A stretch of DNA of 64,000 nt. Origin: Linnemannia hyalina (taxonomy: Eukaryota > Mortierellomycota > Mortierellomycetes > Mortierellales > Mortierellaceae). Position 1 is the stretch's first letter; every line of letters begins with the position of its first letter. A program made the position numbers and the translations under genes. The stretch lies in assembly GCA_019671135.1 (NCBI GenBank), contig JAHRHY010000012.1, positions 868,001-932,000 of the forward strand, given 5' to 3'. Positions 36,601 to 46,842 of the stretch are shown one piece after another. The notes under the pieces are model-generated. The model was given only the letters and a program-made list of their open reading frames with translations, was not told where the DNA came from and searched no databases.

Positions 36601-36643
36601 TGTTCAAGGCGGAGCCAATGGCTGGGGCTGGCACAGTGAGTAG
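33641..36643 (+). CDS. mucin-like single-pass plasma-membrane protein
   Basis: Exons 33641-33772 and 34763-36643 give about 670 residues. Exon 1 encodes a signal peptide (PWLAVPLLLSIASVMALSNA) and a short CDDNDSFNC loop. Residues about 70-360 are a Pro/Thr/Ser/Lys-rich stalk, expected to be heavily O-glycosylated. A folded block follows at about residues 375-555, with NVVLRLEHVSYYQVINN, then a spacer with a basic KRSVRKRG site, then ILVTVSIPRNKYWPLNSLVV. Next are an acidic Gly/Asp linker and a membrane segment (PIIGSVVALATIAYVGIAIVVV) with a positively charged inner edge and a ~40-residue tail. The layout is like fungal signalling mucins (Msb2/Hkr1 type), but no sequence match is claimed. The intron is 990 bases. 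A GTGAGT overlaps the stop region and could in principle be a donor, though no downstream exon was found. Confidence 0.72.
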
Positions 36644-37693
36644 AACAAGCAACATGGAGGGTTTTCATATGAGAGTGTGCGACAAGGTTTCTGTCGACTA
36701 TCATTATCGATGCCATGTCTGGCTCTGTTTTTGACGTCATGAGTCCGCCCATTGTATCTGTTCCTTGATACACACACACTCTTTGATTCATTTTTTTTTC
36801 CACCTTTTTCTCTTGATTTATGATATCCATTATTTTTACACCATATACTCCTATTTCTATGCACTATAGCAGAAACTGTTCCATGTTTCTGTTGTCTTAG
36901 TCGCTTACCTACCCCCCCATTCCATCCTTTGATACCATTCCTCCTCTCTTTATGAGACACACTACCCAACAACTACTATTACCACCATCACATGTACCCC
37001 CCCCCCCTTCCAGCACCTAGAAAAAAAAACACCAACCACAATAACGATAATAAAACAACATAAAAAAGCCTAAACTGTACCATCTCCATCTAGGGGTGCG
37101 TCCCTTTCCTTAGTGCCCATCTAACAAAGCGCGTTGATTTTCTGCTGTGCATTGGACACTAATTGTTCCACCCTTGGGTCTAATTCATCATTGGTGTTTT
37201 GATCTATTGCCAACCCTTTCAATTGCTCCAAGTCCCCCCCACCTCCCCCTTCCCAAGGTTAATGCAAAGTTCAAGTTAGATTGAAACAAGGCATTCAATT
37301 TTTACAAATTATTAATTTTCATGCTCCAGGGCAATGGCAGGGGGGGGGGGTCAAAGCAGGGCGCCTTTTTTCGTGGTCCCCATTTTTTCCAATGGTTTGG
37401 ATGGATGAATTGTATGATAATGTCTTTTAATTTGGCAAAATGATCGGATTTTTAAATTGAATGAAAGAAAAAAGAGTCTATACAAAAGCTGCAAAGGTTG
37501 AGCACAGCTACAAAACGCTGTCTGGGTTGTGGAAAGGGGAAGGAAGAATACTTTACAAATGGGATGGATGGATGGGATGGGAAGGGAAAGCAGGAGGGAT
37601 GGGGGGGGGGGAAGAGTAAAAATCAGAAAGTAAATTTGTGATAAATGCTCGTAATTGGGACGTAAATTAGACGTTTCATGTGTGGACAAGGGT
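36644..37693. other. intergenic region between convergent genes
   Basis: 1.05 kb of 3' UTR and low-complexity DNA, including C-runs near 36998 and G-runs near 37341 and 37600. No gene supported. Confidence 0.5.
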
Positions 37694-38824
37694 TTAGGGT
37701 GGGGTTGTGGTAGTTGCGCCAGGCAGAGAATCGATCCGTGGAGGGGTAATACTCATCCTCGTGCCTGTGATTGTTGTATTTGTTGCAGAAGCACGAGAAG
37801 TATTCATGCGCTCTTCACGGGGGGACAGATCCTCGTATGCTGGAGGTTGTGGTTCAGATGGGTCGAGTGGAGGGATCGCCAGGAACATTGGTACGAAGGG
37901 TCCTCCTGAAGCATCAGCTCCACGGGGGTGGGGTGGAGAACTGTGAGTCTCTGTGCGAACACGGGATCTGCGACCTCTCTCTCCTTGTCCGTATCCTTGC
38001 GCAAACATAGTAGCAGCCGAAGGCGAGGAAGAAGAACGAGCATGTCTCTGCTGCTGCTGGCGCTGGTGTTCATGGAGGACTCTGGGAGTGATGAGGTAGT
38101 AGGAGACAATATCTCCATCGGGCCCATTGCCGTTCCCGCGGATCAGTGCAGCGGGGGGTGCGTTGATGATGGAGTCATTTGAGGAAGAAGTTGATAGTGG
38201 TCGGTTTTGTCCTCCTGCCGCTCCTGAGAGTTGGCGTTGTTGTTCCTGTTCCTGGCGGAGGTGTGAGGCGTCGATAACGGCGAGGTCGTGCAAGTGGCTC
38301 ATGTAGTTTGGTGGGTTGGCTATTGTTTGTTTAAAGGTGGTACATGTAACGACGTAATGGCATTGTGAGTTTTATAACACTTACTTTGCTGCGCTATAGG
38401 GTTGGGCGTTCGAGATACGCCCTTCCCATGGTATCATTGTACGTATCATCCTCCAATTGTTTGTAAGCATTACTGCCGGCGCCACCTTTTGTGTTGCGGA
38501 CAATTGTTGTTCGTTACCTTCAAAGTCAGGATCCTTAAGACGACGAATGCGCTCACGACGCTTGAGAAGGAAAACACGTCCAAAGTAGACAAAGGCTACC
38601 AGAATGGCGCCGATGAGGACGACATAGATGAATCCGCCGGCTTCGAAGCCGCCGTAGGCTGGGGTCCCATTGGGGTTGTTTCCTCTACCGCTGCCATTGC
38701 CTCTGTCGCCGCCGTTGCCTCTGTCGCTGCCGTCGTCGGTGATGATGGGTGTAGGTGTGGAAGTTGTTGTTGTTGGTTCGGGTTGTGGTTGTACTGGTGC
38801 TGATGAATGTACTAGGGCTGACAT
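37694..38824 (-). CDS. single-pass membrane protein with PPxY-motif tail (paralogue A)
   Basis: Exons 38824-38518 and 38319-37694 give 310 residues. The ectodomain is 63 residues, Pro/Thr then Gly/Asn/Arg-rich, without a signal peptide. The membrane segment at about 64-87 is followed by KRRERIRRLK, which orients the tail to the cytosol. The tail carries PPNY at 105-108, immediately after the splice junction, and PPAY at 261-264, with Gln/His/Arg-rich sequence between. PPxY motifs are ligands for WW domains of Rsp5/NEDD4 ubiquitin ligases, so a role as a ligase adaptor or regulated surface protein is plausible. I know no named family. The gene at 42497 has the same layout and the same intron phase and place relative to the first PPxY. 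Confidence 0.75.
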
Positions 38825-40081
38825 TGTTGTGTGTGTGTGTGTGTGTGTGTTTTGTGGTGTAGTGGTGGTGAAGGTGAGAAGAGAAGAGAAGAGAAGGGAA
38901 GAGAAGAGATAGGAAGAAGAGACGAGAGAGGAGAGAGAAGAGAGGAGAGAGTGTGAAAGGAGGAAGGAAAGAAAGGAGTAGCAGGTGTGTGCAAGGTCAA
39001 GAAGATTAATAAGACAAGAGACAGAAAAAGAGAACTGAAAGGAAGAAAAAGAGACAAGAGGGAAGAGGAAGAGGGAAGAGGAAGAAAAGAAGAAAGAGTG
39101 GTTATTTGTTCGTTGGTTGCTGTTTGCCCCTGTCGTTTTATGTACGCTTTTAATCAGGAAAGAAGACGAGGTTATCCTGTCCAGCTGTCCAATGCATCAA
39201 AGCAAGCCCCTCCTTTTTTTATGTTATTCCTTTTTCCCTTCCCTTCCCAGAAGAGTACAGTAGTAGTCATGGATGGGATCGCTCAGGGACACTTCTTGTT
39301 TCTTGTGTGCTCTTATACCTACACATCAGACAGACAGTTCCCCTTGAAAAGAATTCCGCCCGTTGCGACACACTCTCTTTTGTAAAAAAGGGGAAGCAAT
39401 GACTTGGGTCATTGGCAAGCAGACATGAATTGCAAAGGAGCACTGTTCAACCATGGTGTAGAAGTGAAAGCGTAAGGTGTCATTGACTCCTTCCTTCGTT
39501 CTCATTGTCCTTTCTACTCTGCACTTACCATCCCATCCATCCCACGACATCATTATTATCGCATCGATCCTTTTTTTTGTTGCTTTTGTTTAACTCTACT
39601 TTTCTTTTTTGTAGGAGTGCAGCCCATGTCTATTTCTGGCTTCCAAAGTTCCTACTCCAGAATCTCTCCTCGCTTGTTATTTTCGCGTTCGATTGCGACC
39701 TGGCTATCTGACCATTGCGTTGTCGCACTTATCAAAGCCAGGTACCGTTACACCCCAAACAACAAACCATGATCACCTAGTTCTCTCCGACTGTGAAAAA
39801 ACGCCTTCGAAAAAGAAGGGAATAGAGGATCCAGGCTATGGATAGATCCAGGTTCCTCCTTCTTCCCTTCCTTTCCCTTCCCCTTCCCCTTCCCCTTTCA
39901 TTTTCCCTCCCCCTTCCCCTTCCCCTTCCACTTGCCTCCACTAGTCCACATCATTTCTTTTTTCTTTTCTCTTCCTTTCTCAATTCATCCCGATTCACGC
40001 CCTCCCCCTTGACCTTTGACTGTCACGGCTTGTGTCATTGTCTGTCCGTTGGGATACACAGATCCAGGGACGGACGAATGG

Positions 40082-40102
40082 CTGACTGACTGACTGACTG
40101 AC
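40082..40102. repeat. (CTGA)n microsatellite
   Basis: Five perfect copies of the tetranucleotide, read as CTGACTGACTGA. Confidence 0.85.
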
Positions 40103-42327
40103 GGTGGCGGAGGCAGGTGCGTCTCCTGGATTTTTTTTTTTTGTATTTTTGGTGTCCTTTTGGATAGCAGCTGGGTCATCTGGATACTTCTAACCCAGGC
40201 AACAGAAGATAGGTAGCCGGGTTTTGGTTTTATGTCAGGGATGGACCCATTTCATCTTGTTACCTTTACCTATATTCATGCTGTCCGTTTGGGTGTGGGA
40301 TTGGGATACTTTGATCCTGAGCACGTTGTTGAACGACAACTGCAGTAGGATAAACGAAAAGGCAAGAGGGGGGGGGGGAAAGAAGAAAGGGAAGGGGAGT
40401 GAACAGTAAACGACTTTGATCCCTCCGCAGACAGCATTTGGTCTCCTCTCACTTCCCCTAGTTTACTATTTCTTGCTTCACTTTTACCCCTCACCACTCT
40501 TACTTTTAGCCCCCCTGGACTTAGGTGCAAAGAGACCTTTTTTTTTTTTTTTTTTCGTGCGTCTGACACACATTCAGGTGTACTCAATCTATCTAAAAGG
40601 AACCGTGCCAGGTAGGGCTCTTTTTGCAATTGATCTATGCGTGACCAAGAGCCAAGGGAAGGGGGGCACCATTTCAGGCACGAAACTCCAATTATTTTAT
40701 GCTTACCCCCAGTGGCGTCGTGATAGAATCATAGAGAGAGCTCTAAGATGAAGCAATAGGAGGACAACAAGGCATAAGCAACAATGAGGGGAAGGAGAGA
40801 TAACTCCACAAGACAACCAACCTAAGCCCTTCAGCCCCCCCTGCTGCTGATGCAACCAAGTCCGTTTGCCTAGACACGCATTCCACCGCGGGGGGGCGGC
40901 AGGAAAACTGGGGAAGTTGGTGAGGAGCCTGTCTACAGGGCATCTATACCATGCGGTCAAAAAATAGCCTTTTGGTGTCCCCCCCCTCTCCGATTTTTTT
41001 TGTAGGTGTTTTGTTCCCGTAATTGCTTATTTAGTCTGCTGATCTGGTATGGGGCACTTTGCTTCTTTCTTTTCTTCAACCATGCACAGAGAAAGAATTA
41101 AAAATCCGAGGATTGTTCGATCTGTTGCAAAACACACTAACATGCATGTAATATGTTCCTCGGGAGAACAAGGCATGGTATGGAGGATGGGAAAGTGAAG
41201 GAAGATAAAGTACACATAGACGACTGCATTTTGGACAAGGTATGGGGAGGGGGGAGAAAGAAAGAACTAATCTATCGATGGTCAAGCAGTTGGATTCTAT
41301 GGTTCTTCCCGTTTCTTACCTGCTTTGTCTGGCAGTAGTCTCCACTCGCGAATGTTGCGTGTGAGTAATTGTCTAGATTGACCCTAGCCTCTAGCGTTAT
41401 TCTAGAGTTCTAGGGGTCCTACAGGAGTAGTGTCCAGCGACAAGTGCGATTGGATATGACAGTCAAAGTCCATGTGGACAAAAAAAAAGAGCGGAGAAAG
41501 AAGGGGAATCCAGCCATGGAAGTGAGAAAGGCCCGAGGGACGGATGAAATTTTGGCCCGGTCGTCTTGTGTATTTGAGCTTGTGTAGCCCGTGTCTAGAA
41601 CATACAAAAAAGGGACCTTTTCTACCCCGTGCGCAGTGTTGCTCTTTTTCTTCACACCCAGCTCAGCTCGCCACTAGCCAAAATACAAATAACTCGTTTT
41701 TTTTTTTACGTTGCGATTGGAACAGGCACATACGACCATGAGGGATTTGAAAAGGCAAGTAAAAAAAAAAGCGGGAGTGGTTCATGAACATACGCACATA
41801 CGCACACTTTTTCCTTCTCGGCAAGTCCAATAAGTGCAGATGAGAGACGCGGCTTTTAACAGTGAGCAGCTAGACAAGTCAAAGAGAGAGACAGAGAGAG
41901 AGACAGAGAGAGAAAGAAGAGCTCAGGAACGGACGGACCTGCAACCCAATATGATTTTCTTGATCGGACTTGAACGACATGCACATTTTCTTACGGTATG
42001 ACGGCACTACCATCACCCTCACAGCCCCTACAGCCTGAGTGGGTCACCTTCCCCCCCCCCCCCCCACGGGTATTTTGAATTGGTCCGATGCAGGTCACGC
42101 ACTGGTGGGTTCAAGAAGGAGTCGGGTGTGGGATTCATCCTTATTCCCACGACTATCATTGGTCTGCCTGGACAGGTGGACTCACTCTTAATGGTGTCAG
42201 AACCCACTGCGCACGATCACGAATGAATGAAGGAAGGGGTCAGGAGTTCAGAGGGCTGCTGACAGTTTGTTCCAGACTTATTTTGTTATTCAGGAGTTGG
42301 AACGTCTTTTTGATGAAATGAATGCGC

Positions 42328-42333
42328 TTTATT
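42328..42333 (-). terminator. poly(A) signal, minus strand
   Basis: TTTATT on the given strand is AATAAA on the minus strand, 164 bases past the stop of the PPxY protein gene at 42497. Confidence 0.4.
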
Positions 42334-42496
42334 ACGATGATGGCCATGAATTAAGTTAACGGTGAGAGTAAACGAGAGGAAAAAGGGAATGAAAGGTATC
42401 TACAAGAAGGTGGGGTATGCAAAAGTGATGTTGTACAATTAAAAAAAAGAATGCGAGAATAGAACGAAAGAGAGACCCCAATCGATAAAAAGCCGT

Positions 42497-43949
42497 TTAG
42501 TGCGCGGCGATCTCGGATGAAGGAGTAGCAGCGATAGTGGAAGAGGTTCCGGACGCAGAAGAGATCTCGACAACCACGTTATAAGAGGGGGGCAGGGCGG
42601 GGGCTTCCTCGTCGTCCGAGGTAGGAATATAAGGTGGGGGACCCATGCTTCGGAGTCGGGACAGTGTTGGTGGCATGACGGGCGATCCCGATCCATTCGA
42701 TCCTGGAGTACTGTTACCGTTAGCGTTGATGATCATGTAGCTCTCGGTGTATTGAGCGGGGTTTGTCCACATCTGACGGACAGGTCGCTGCTGCGTGGTG
42801 GATCGAGAACCACTGGAAGAGTTGGAAGACGAAGACGAGGATCGATTGTTGTTGGGACGAGAAGAGCGCGAGTGGTTGTGGGAGTAGTTGGAAAGACCCA
42901 TGCGGAGAATGGACAAGTGTCGTCCGGTAAAGAAGGTCTGCGCATGCGCAGGAGCAGGCTCGGTAATCGTTGTTGATGTTGTTGTCTCAGCCTCGCCGCC
43001 TTCCGTTGTTCCTGCAACAGCGGTGGTAGAAGAAGAGCGAGGGGCGACAACGGTTGTTGTGGTGGTAGTTGTGGTTGTGGTTGTCATGGTGGTTGTCAGT
43101 ATAGGACGCAGGAGGTTATCGTCATCGGTTGAATCCTGATCGGGAGAAGAGGCAGCAGCAGCAGCGGTGGTGAGTTGGCTACGTTCCTGTTGTTGGAGGA
43201 CGGCGAGGTGCTGGATGAGGCCCTGTTCGGTGCCGTAGTGGACGCTGTCTGGGTATACGATGGGTGATTCAAGGTCCGTGTAGGGCTGGTCCAGTATGTA
43301 GGCCCTGTACTGAGGAGGGCTGACTATTGAGTCGAATGCAATAGAAGAAAAGTGATGGAGGGTTAGTCATCTGGGACTGGCGAAACAATTAATTTTTTCT
43401 ATATTGGTTTGGGTAACATCTGGGCAGGGTTGTTCGTGTGCTCACAACACCCGTGCAATATGATGTCAATAATGAAAACGGTGTGCGGGTAAACGAATAA
43501 CTCCCATGTACACACAAACAATCAAGAAAAGATGAGAACATACCTTCATCGCCAGAATCGGGTCGATAAGTGGCGGTGGCACCAGAATGTTCGGCCATCT
43601 CGGGATCACGACGGCGGTTGTTATGGCGACGACGGCGGCGGACAATAAAGATGGTATAGAAAAGGGCAATCACCAGACCCAAGAAGCCAACGAAATAAAA
43701 GACTGACTTGAGGGAGAGGGGGCCAAGACCGTAGCTGCCATTGCTGCAGTCCATGCCTGCGCACGAGGCGTAAGTGTTGCCGTTGCGACTACTGTTGCCA
43801 GTGGACTCAGTGGTAGTAGCCGTGGCAAAGGCGGAGGACGCGGTTCCGGTGGCGGACGAGGAGGAGACGGAAGGGGTGGAGATGGTGGAGGACGACATTG
43901 TTGAGGAAGGAATGGTAGGAGGATTTGGTATTGGAGAGGATGTTGACAT
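42497..43949 (-). CDS. single-pass membrane protein with PPxY-motif tail (paralogue B)
   Basis: Exons 43949-43544 and 43323-42497 give 410 residues. The ectodomain (about 1-80) is Ser/Thr-rich with one CAGMDC pair and no signal peptide. The membrane segment at about 82-103 is followed by RRRRRHNNRRR. The phase-1 intron falls after an acidic residue, and the next exon opens with VSPPQY (PPQY 138-141), just as in paralogue A. Two more motifs, PPPY and PPSY, lie near the C-terminus around acidic residues. A Gln-rich helix and a run of Thr encoded by (ACC/ACA)n lie between. Three PPxY motifs strongly suggest WW-domain binding. The start is the only ATG before the ectodomain; the frame upstream is leader sequence below a TATA box. 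Confidence 0.75.
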
Positions 43950-45227
43950 GCCAGTTGAGGACAGATGTGAAATTAGAAAGTAGTGAGGGAAGAATAAGAA
44001 GAGTGGGGAGTAGAGCAGAGAGTTGGGGGTAGAGAGGCACGCAGGTACATAGGCACGCACACGAGAGAAAAGAGAGAGAGGAGTAGAGAGAGGAAAAGAG
44101 AAGGGAGTAGAAGAAACTTGATCTGAATTTGACAACAAAATGAACGGGCACCCGTTTCCTTTTTATACCTTGGCTTGGCTTGGTTCAATTGAATATATAT
44201 GTATATATACATATTTTTACAATAGCGACTCACACGGAAATTCCTCCAGCCGGCTGAACGGACCAGGACATTATCGGTCTGTACTTGAACTTTTTTTTTT
44301 CTTTTTTTTCTATTTATTGTCTCCATCATCCTTCATCCTTACTCGTCAATTCGTTTTCTGCTTAACCATCCCTCACCCCCATCCACCGTTCTTCTGTCAA
44401 TCCTTCTACGCTGCAACGATGTACTTTTCAGAATTCCTGTCGATTGTCTTTCCTGTTGCTTCCTTCTCTTCTTTCTATCTTTCCCTCCTCTCGCTGAAGC
44501 AGAATTGGCGGATTTGTAAAGATCAAAGGAAAATCAAACTGCGCAAAGGTACCTCTTCAGTGTTCAGTGATCATCGTCATCATGATAATCATAACCATCG
44601 TCCTCGACGTCGTATCGCAGAAATAAACATGTATTCAAGAAGGGTTTGCGAACTCGCGTTTCTCGATCCTCTTATACCTTTGTGTACCTTTTTCTATTCT
44701 CTCTCCCCTTTCTTTATTTAACTACCTATCTACTTATCTTCCCTCCCCCCTTCGCCTTCTTCGCCTCACTCATTCATCCATTCATCCATTCATATCTTTG
44801 TCTTGCCTTTGACTCCTTGTCAAAGGCATGCGATGCAGATATGTTGAAGGCCAGACGGAGGAATGGAAGAAAAAGCTGTGGAAAAAGATAGGAGCCCTTT
44901 CGCCAATGGCAAAACTGATTCTTGCCATTTGCGAAACCTAGCCAAGGCGCGCTTTTTTTTCCTTTTCATGATGATTCGGAGTATTGGCGTTTTTCCAGTC
45001 ACGCAATCTTTTTTTCCCCCTCTTATTCCCTCACACGAAGCTCTTCTTGCCCAATGCTTCTCCCTTTTTGACTTCTTCCGTCCCTTCCTTTCATTACTTT
45101 GTTCACATCGGTTCAACGCTCAAACCATCAAAGACAACAACACTTGATCTGCTAGTTTTCTTGCAGTTAATTCATTAAAAAAAGATGAGGGAAGTAAGAG
45201 AAGCTATTGTGGTATTGCAACTCTAAT
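43950..45227. other. intergenic region
   Basis: It contains the leader and promoter of PPxY paralogue B and the 3' side of the SDHD gene. An open frame on the plus strand near 44140-44721 has no recognisable domain and lies in promoter-like sequence, so it is not called. Confidence 0.45.
44160..44167 (-). promoter_or_regulatory. TATA box of PPxY paralogue B
   Basis: TATAAAAA on the minus strand, 211 bases upstream of the ATG at 43949, with a GA/CT-rich leader between. An alternating TATATA stretch lies a little further upstream (about 44193-44214). Confidence 0.5.
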
Positions 45228-46528
45228 TTATGCGGTCCAGGCACGCTTGACCAACTCGGTCAATCCAACGTCAGAGGTGTTGAACTGGTAGCATCCAACA
45301 AGGGCCAAGACAGTGATACCGCGGAGGGACCAGACAATAGCCTTGTTGGGCCACTTGCCAACGTTGCCAGGGTGCAAGTAATCAGTGACCATGGCATCGA
45401 AACCCATATGGCAATGGATTGGGACAACAACTCCCAAGAGTCCATCAGTAATAGGGTGAGCTCCGTGGATGGCCGAGGCGGCAAACAAGGGAATAATCGA
45501 GATAGTCAAGAGACGCTCAAAGTCCCAGTGGTACGATCCGTGAACCTGGTTAGGGGTGATGGTCTTGTAGACGGGGGCCTTGTAGGCTACGGTCACATCA
45601 TCCGAGGTCTGACCAGCAGTCGAGGCAGCGCTGCGAGCTAATCGTTATCGATCGTCAAGGAGGAAGAAAGTACATCGAAAAAGGATGGATATGAGTGAGG
45701 GGTTATTTGATGTTTTAGTTGCGAACATGGAGGAGGAGCCGAAGTGGAAGGGAAAAGTGTAAAGGAAAGAAAAGAGTGTGCAGGAGAAAGCACCAAGTTC
45801 AAGAAGGAGAGTGAGTCAATCGTCACCATGGTTTTCGGAATACCCGGAAAACGAGGTATTTTGAAGTAGCTGAGTCCCTCCTTTCTTGCCCATGGTTGGT
45901 GGGTGCGTGGTTTGTCGAAGGCATGTCGGGGTATAGCCATTGAGAGGTAAGAGGCGTTTGATTTTCTTTCGTCCCTCCGCCACGAGTCCAATTTCGGATA
46001 ATATTGGACCATGGTCTGAACCTTCAAAAACCATTATACCCTCTTCAACTGTATGAGCCAGGAAGGGTCCCCTAGTTCGTTCTCTCTTCCGGATCCATCC
46101 TTCCTATCCGAGAATCCTCTTGTATCAAGTGGTGTGAACGAAGAAGAAAATGTTCACCGTGTCGGGTTGTCTCTCGATCGCGTTTTCGAGATGACTTCCC
46201 CAGTTTTCGCCCTTTCCGGTTGTCCTGAATTAAGAGAAAACATAGACACGGATGTGCGTGCCCGGATCAAGCCAACTCCTCCGTTCTCTGCAATCCTGCT
46301 CTTGAATCTTTCAACCGTCCCGCTACTCCTAGGGGATGCCATCCTGCTGTGATCCTCCTGCTCCTGTGTGATGTTTTCTCTTCCGGGTGAAGTAAGGAGC
46401 GGGTATTTACAGGCGTGGAAGTAGACACGGGCATTCAAGGAAGACGAGGGGCGCATGGCGACGGCCAAGCGGAGGGAGGGGGTTGAGCGGCTCAAGGCCA
46501 AAGGAGAAGTGGCGAGTCTGAGGGCCAT
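45228..46528 (-). CDS. SDHD: succinate dehydrogenase membrane anchor subunit D (CybS)
   Basis: This is the small heme b and ubiquinone-binding anchor subunit of complex II in the mitochondrial inner membrane. Exon 1 (46528-46411) encodes a 39-residue presequence rich in Arg, Ser and Leu. Exon 2 (45637-45228) encodes the mature protein; the total is 175 residues. Key segments are GSYHWDFERLL, then HGAHPITDGLLG, then PIHCHMGFDAMVTDYLHP, whose HxH-x-D-Y pattern matches the heme and quinone region of CybS. Three membrane helices are apparent. The join is phase 1 and is supported by ...FHA-SRSAAS continuity. The single intron is 773 bases, long for this genome. It is head-to-head with the MPP-beta gene. 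Confidence 0.92.
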
Positions 46529-46842
46529 GGTGTATATAAGGGAGTTGGTGGAGTGGAGAGGTGAGGAGGTTAGGGTTGGTTGTCGACAAGTCCGAGGCGG
46601 GTTCAGCTCAGGGGAATGGAAGGACTTTTTTTTTTTTGTTTTCACACTTCCGGAGCGGAAGAGAGGGAAAGGAATTGCACGTGACAGCGCGTTTCTCTTC
46701 GGATCGAGCAGCATTCGCGAGTAAATGAATACCTTGTACGTCGATAATTTTTGCGAAGAGGTCGGGTTTTCGGACAAAACTTGGGCTGCTTTGATCTGTT
46801 GTTTCCTCACACATCCGTCCTCACATCCCCTCCTCCATCACC
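46529..46842. promoter_or_regulatory. bidirectional promoter of SDHD and MPP-beta
   Basis: Only 314 bases separate the two start codons. The region contains one palindromic CACGTG site (46678-46683, extended as GCACGTGAC) close to its middle, and a CACTTCCGG element about 30 bases to the left. No TATA box is placed usefully for either gene. Confidence 0.55.
46678..46683. promoter_or_regulatory. CACGTG E-box in the shared promoter
   Basis: This perfect palindrome is the core site of bHLH factors such as Cbf1 in fungi. Being symmetric it could serve both genes. Binding is inferred from the motif only. Confidence 0.4.

Larger units (their letters stand above)
38825..42496. other. 3.7-kb gene-poor region rich in simple repeats
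   Basis: It separates the two PPxY membrane-protein genes. It holds a (GT)n tract at 38825-38851, GAGAA repeats around 38875-38910, a CCTTCC/CCTTCCCC tract at about 39860-39930, (GACT)n at 40082-40102, a long T-run near 40540, GAGA repeats near 41883-41917 and a C-run near 42051-42066. A minus-strand AATAAA at 42328-42333 fits the end of the downstream gene. No coding region supported. Confidence 0.55.

Noticed and set aside
36630..36650. GTGAGT donor overlapping the stop codon of the mucin-like gene
   Set aside because: No downstream acceptor leads to a plausible exon; the stop codon reading is simpler.
44140..44721. Plus-strand frame of 193 codons beside PPxY paralogue B
   Set aside because: It covers the promoter and T-rich sequence, has mixed low-complexity content and no domain.
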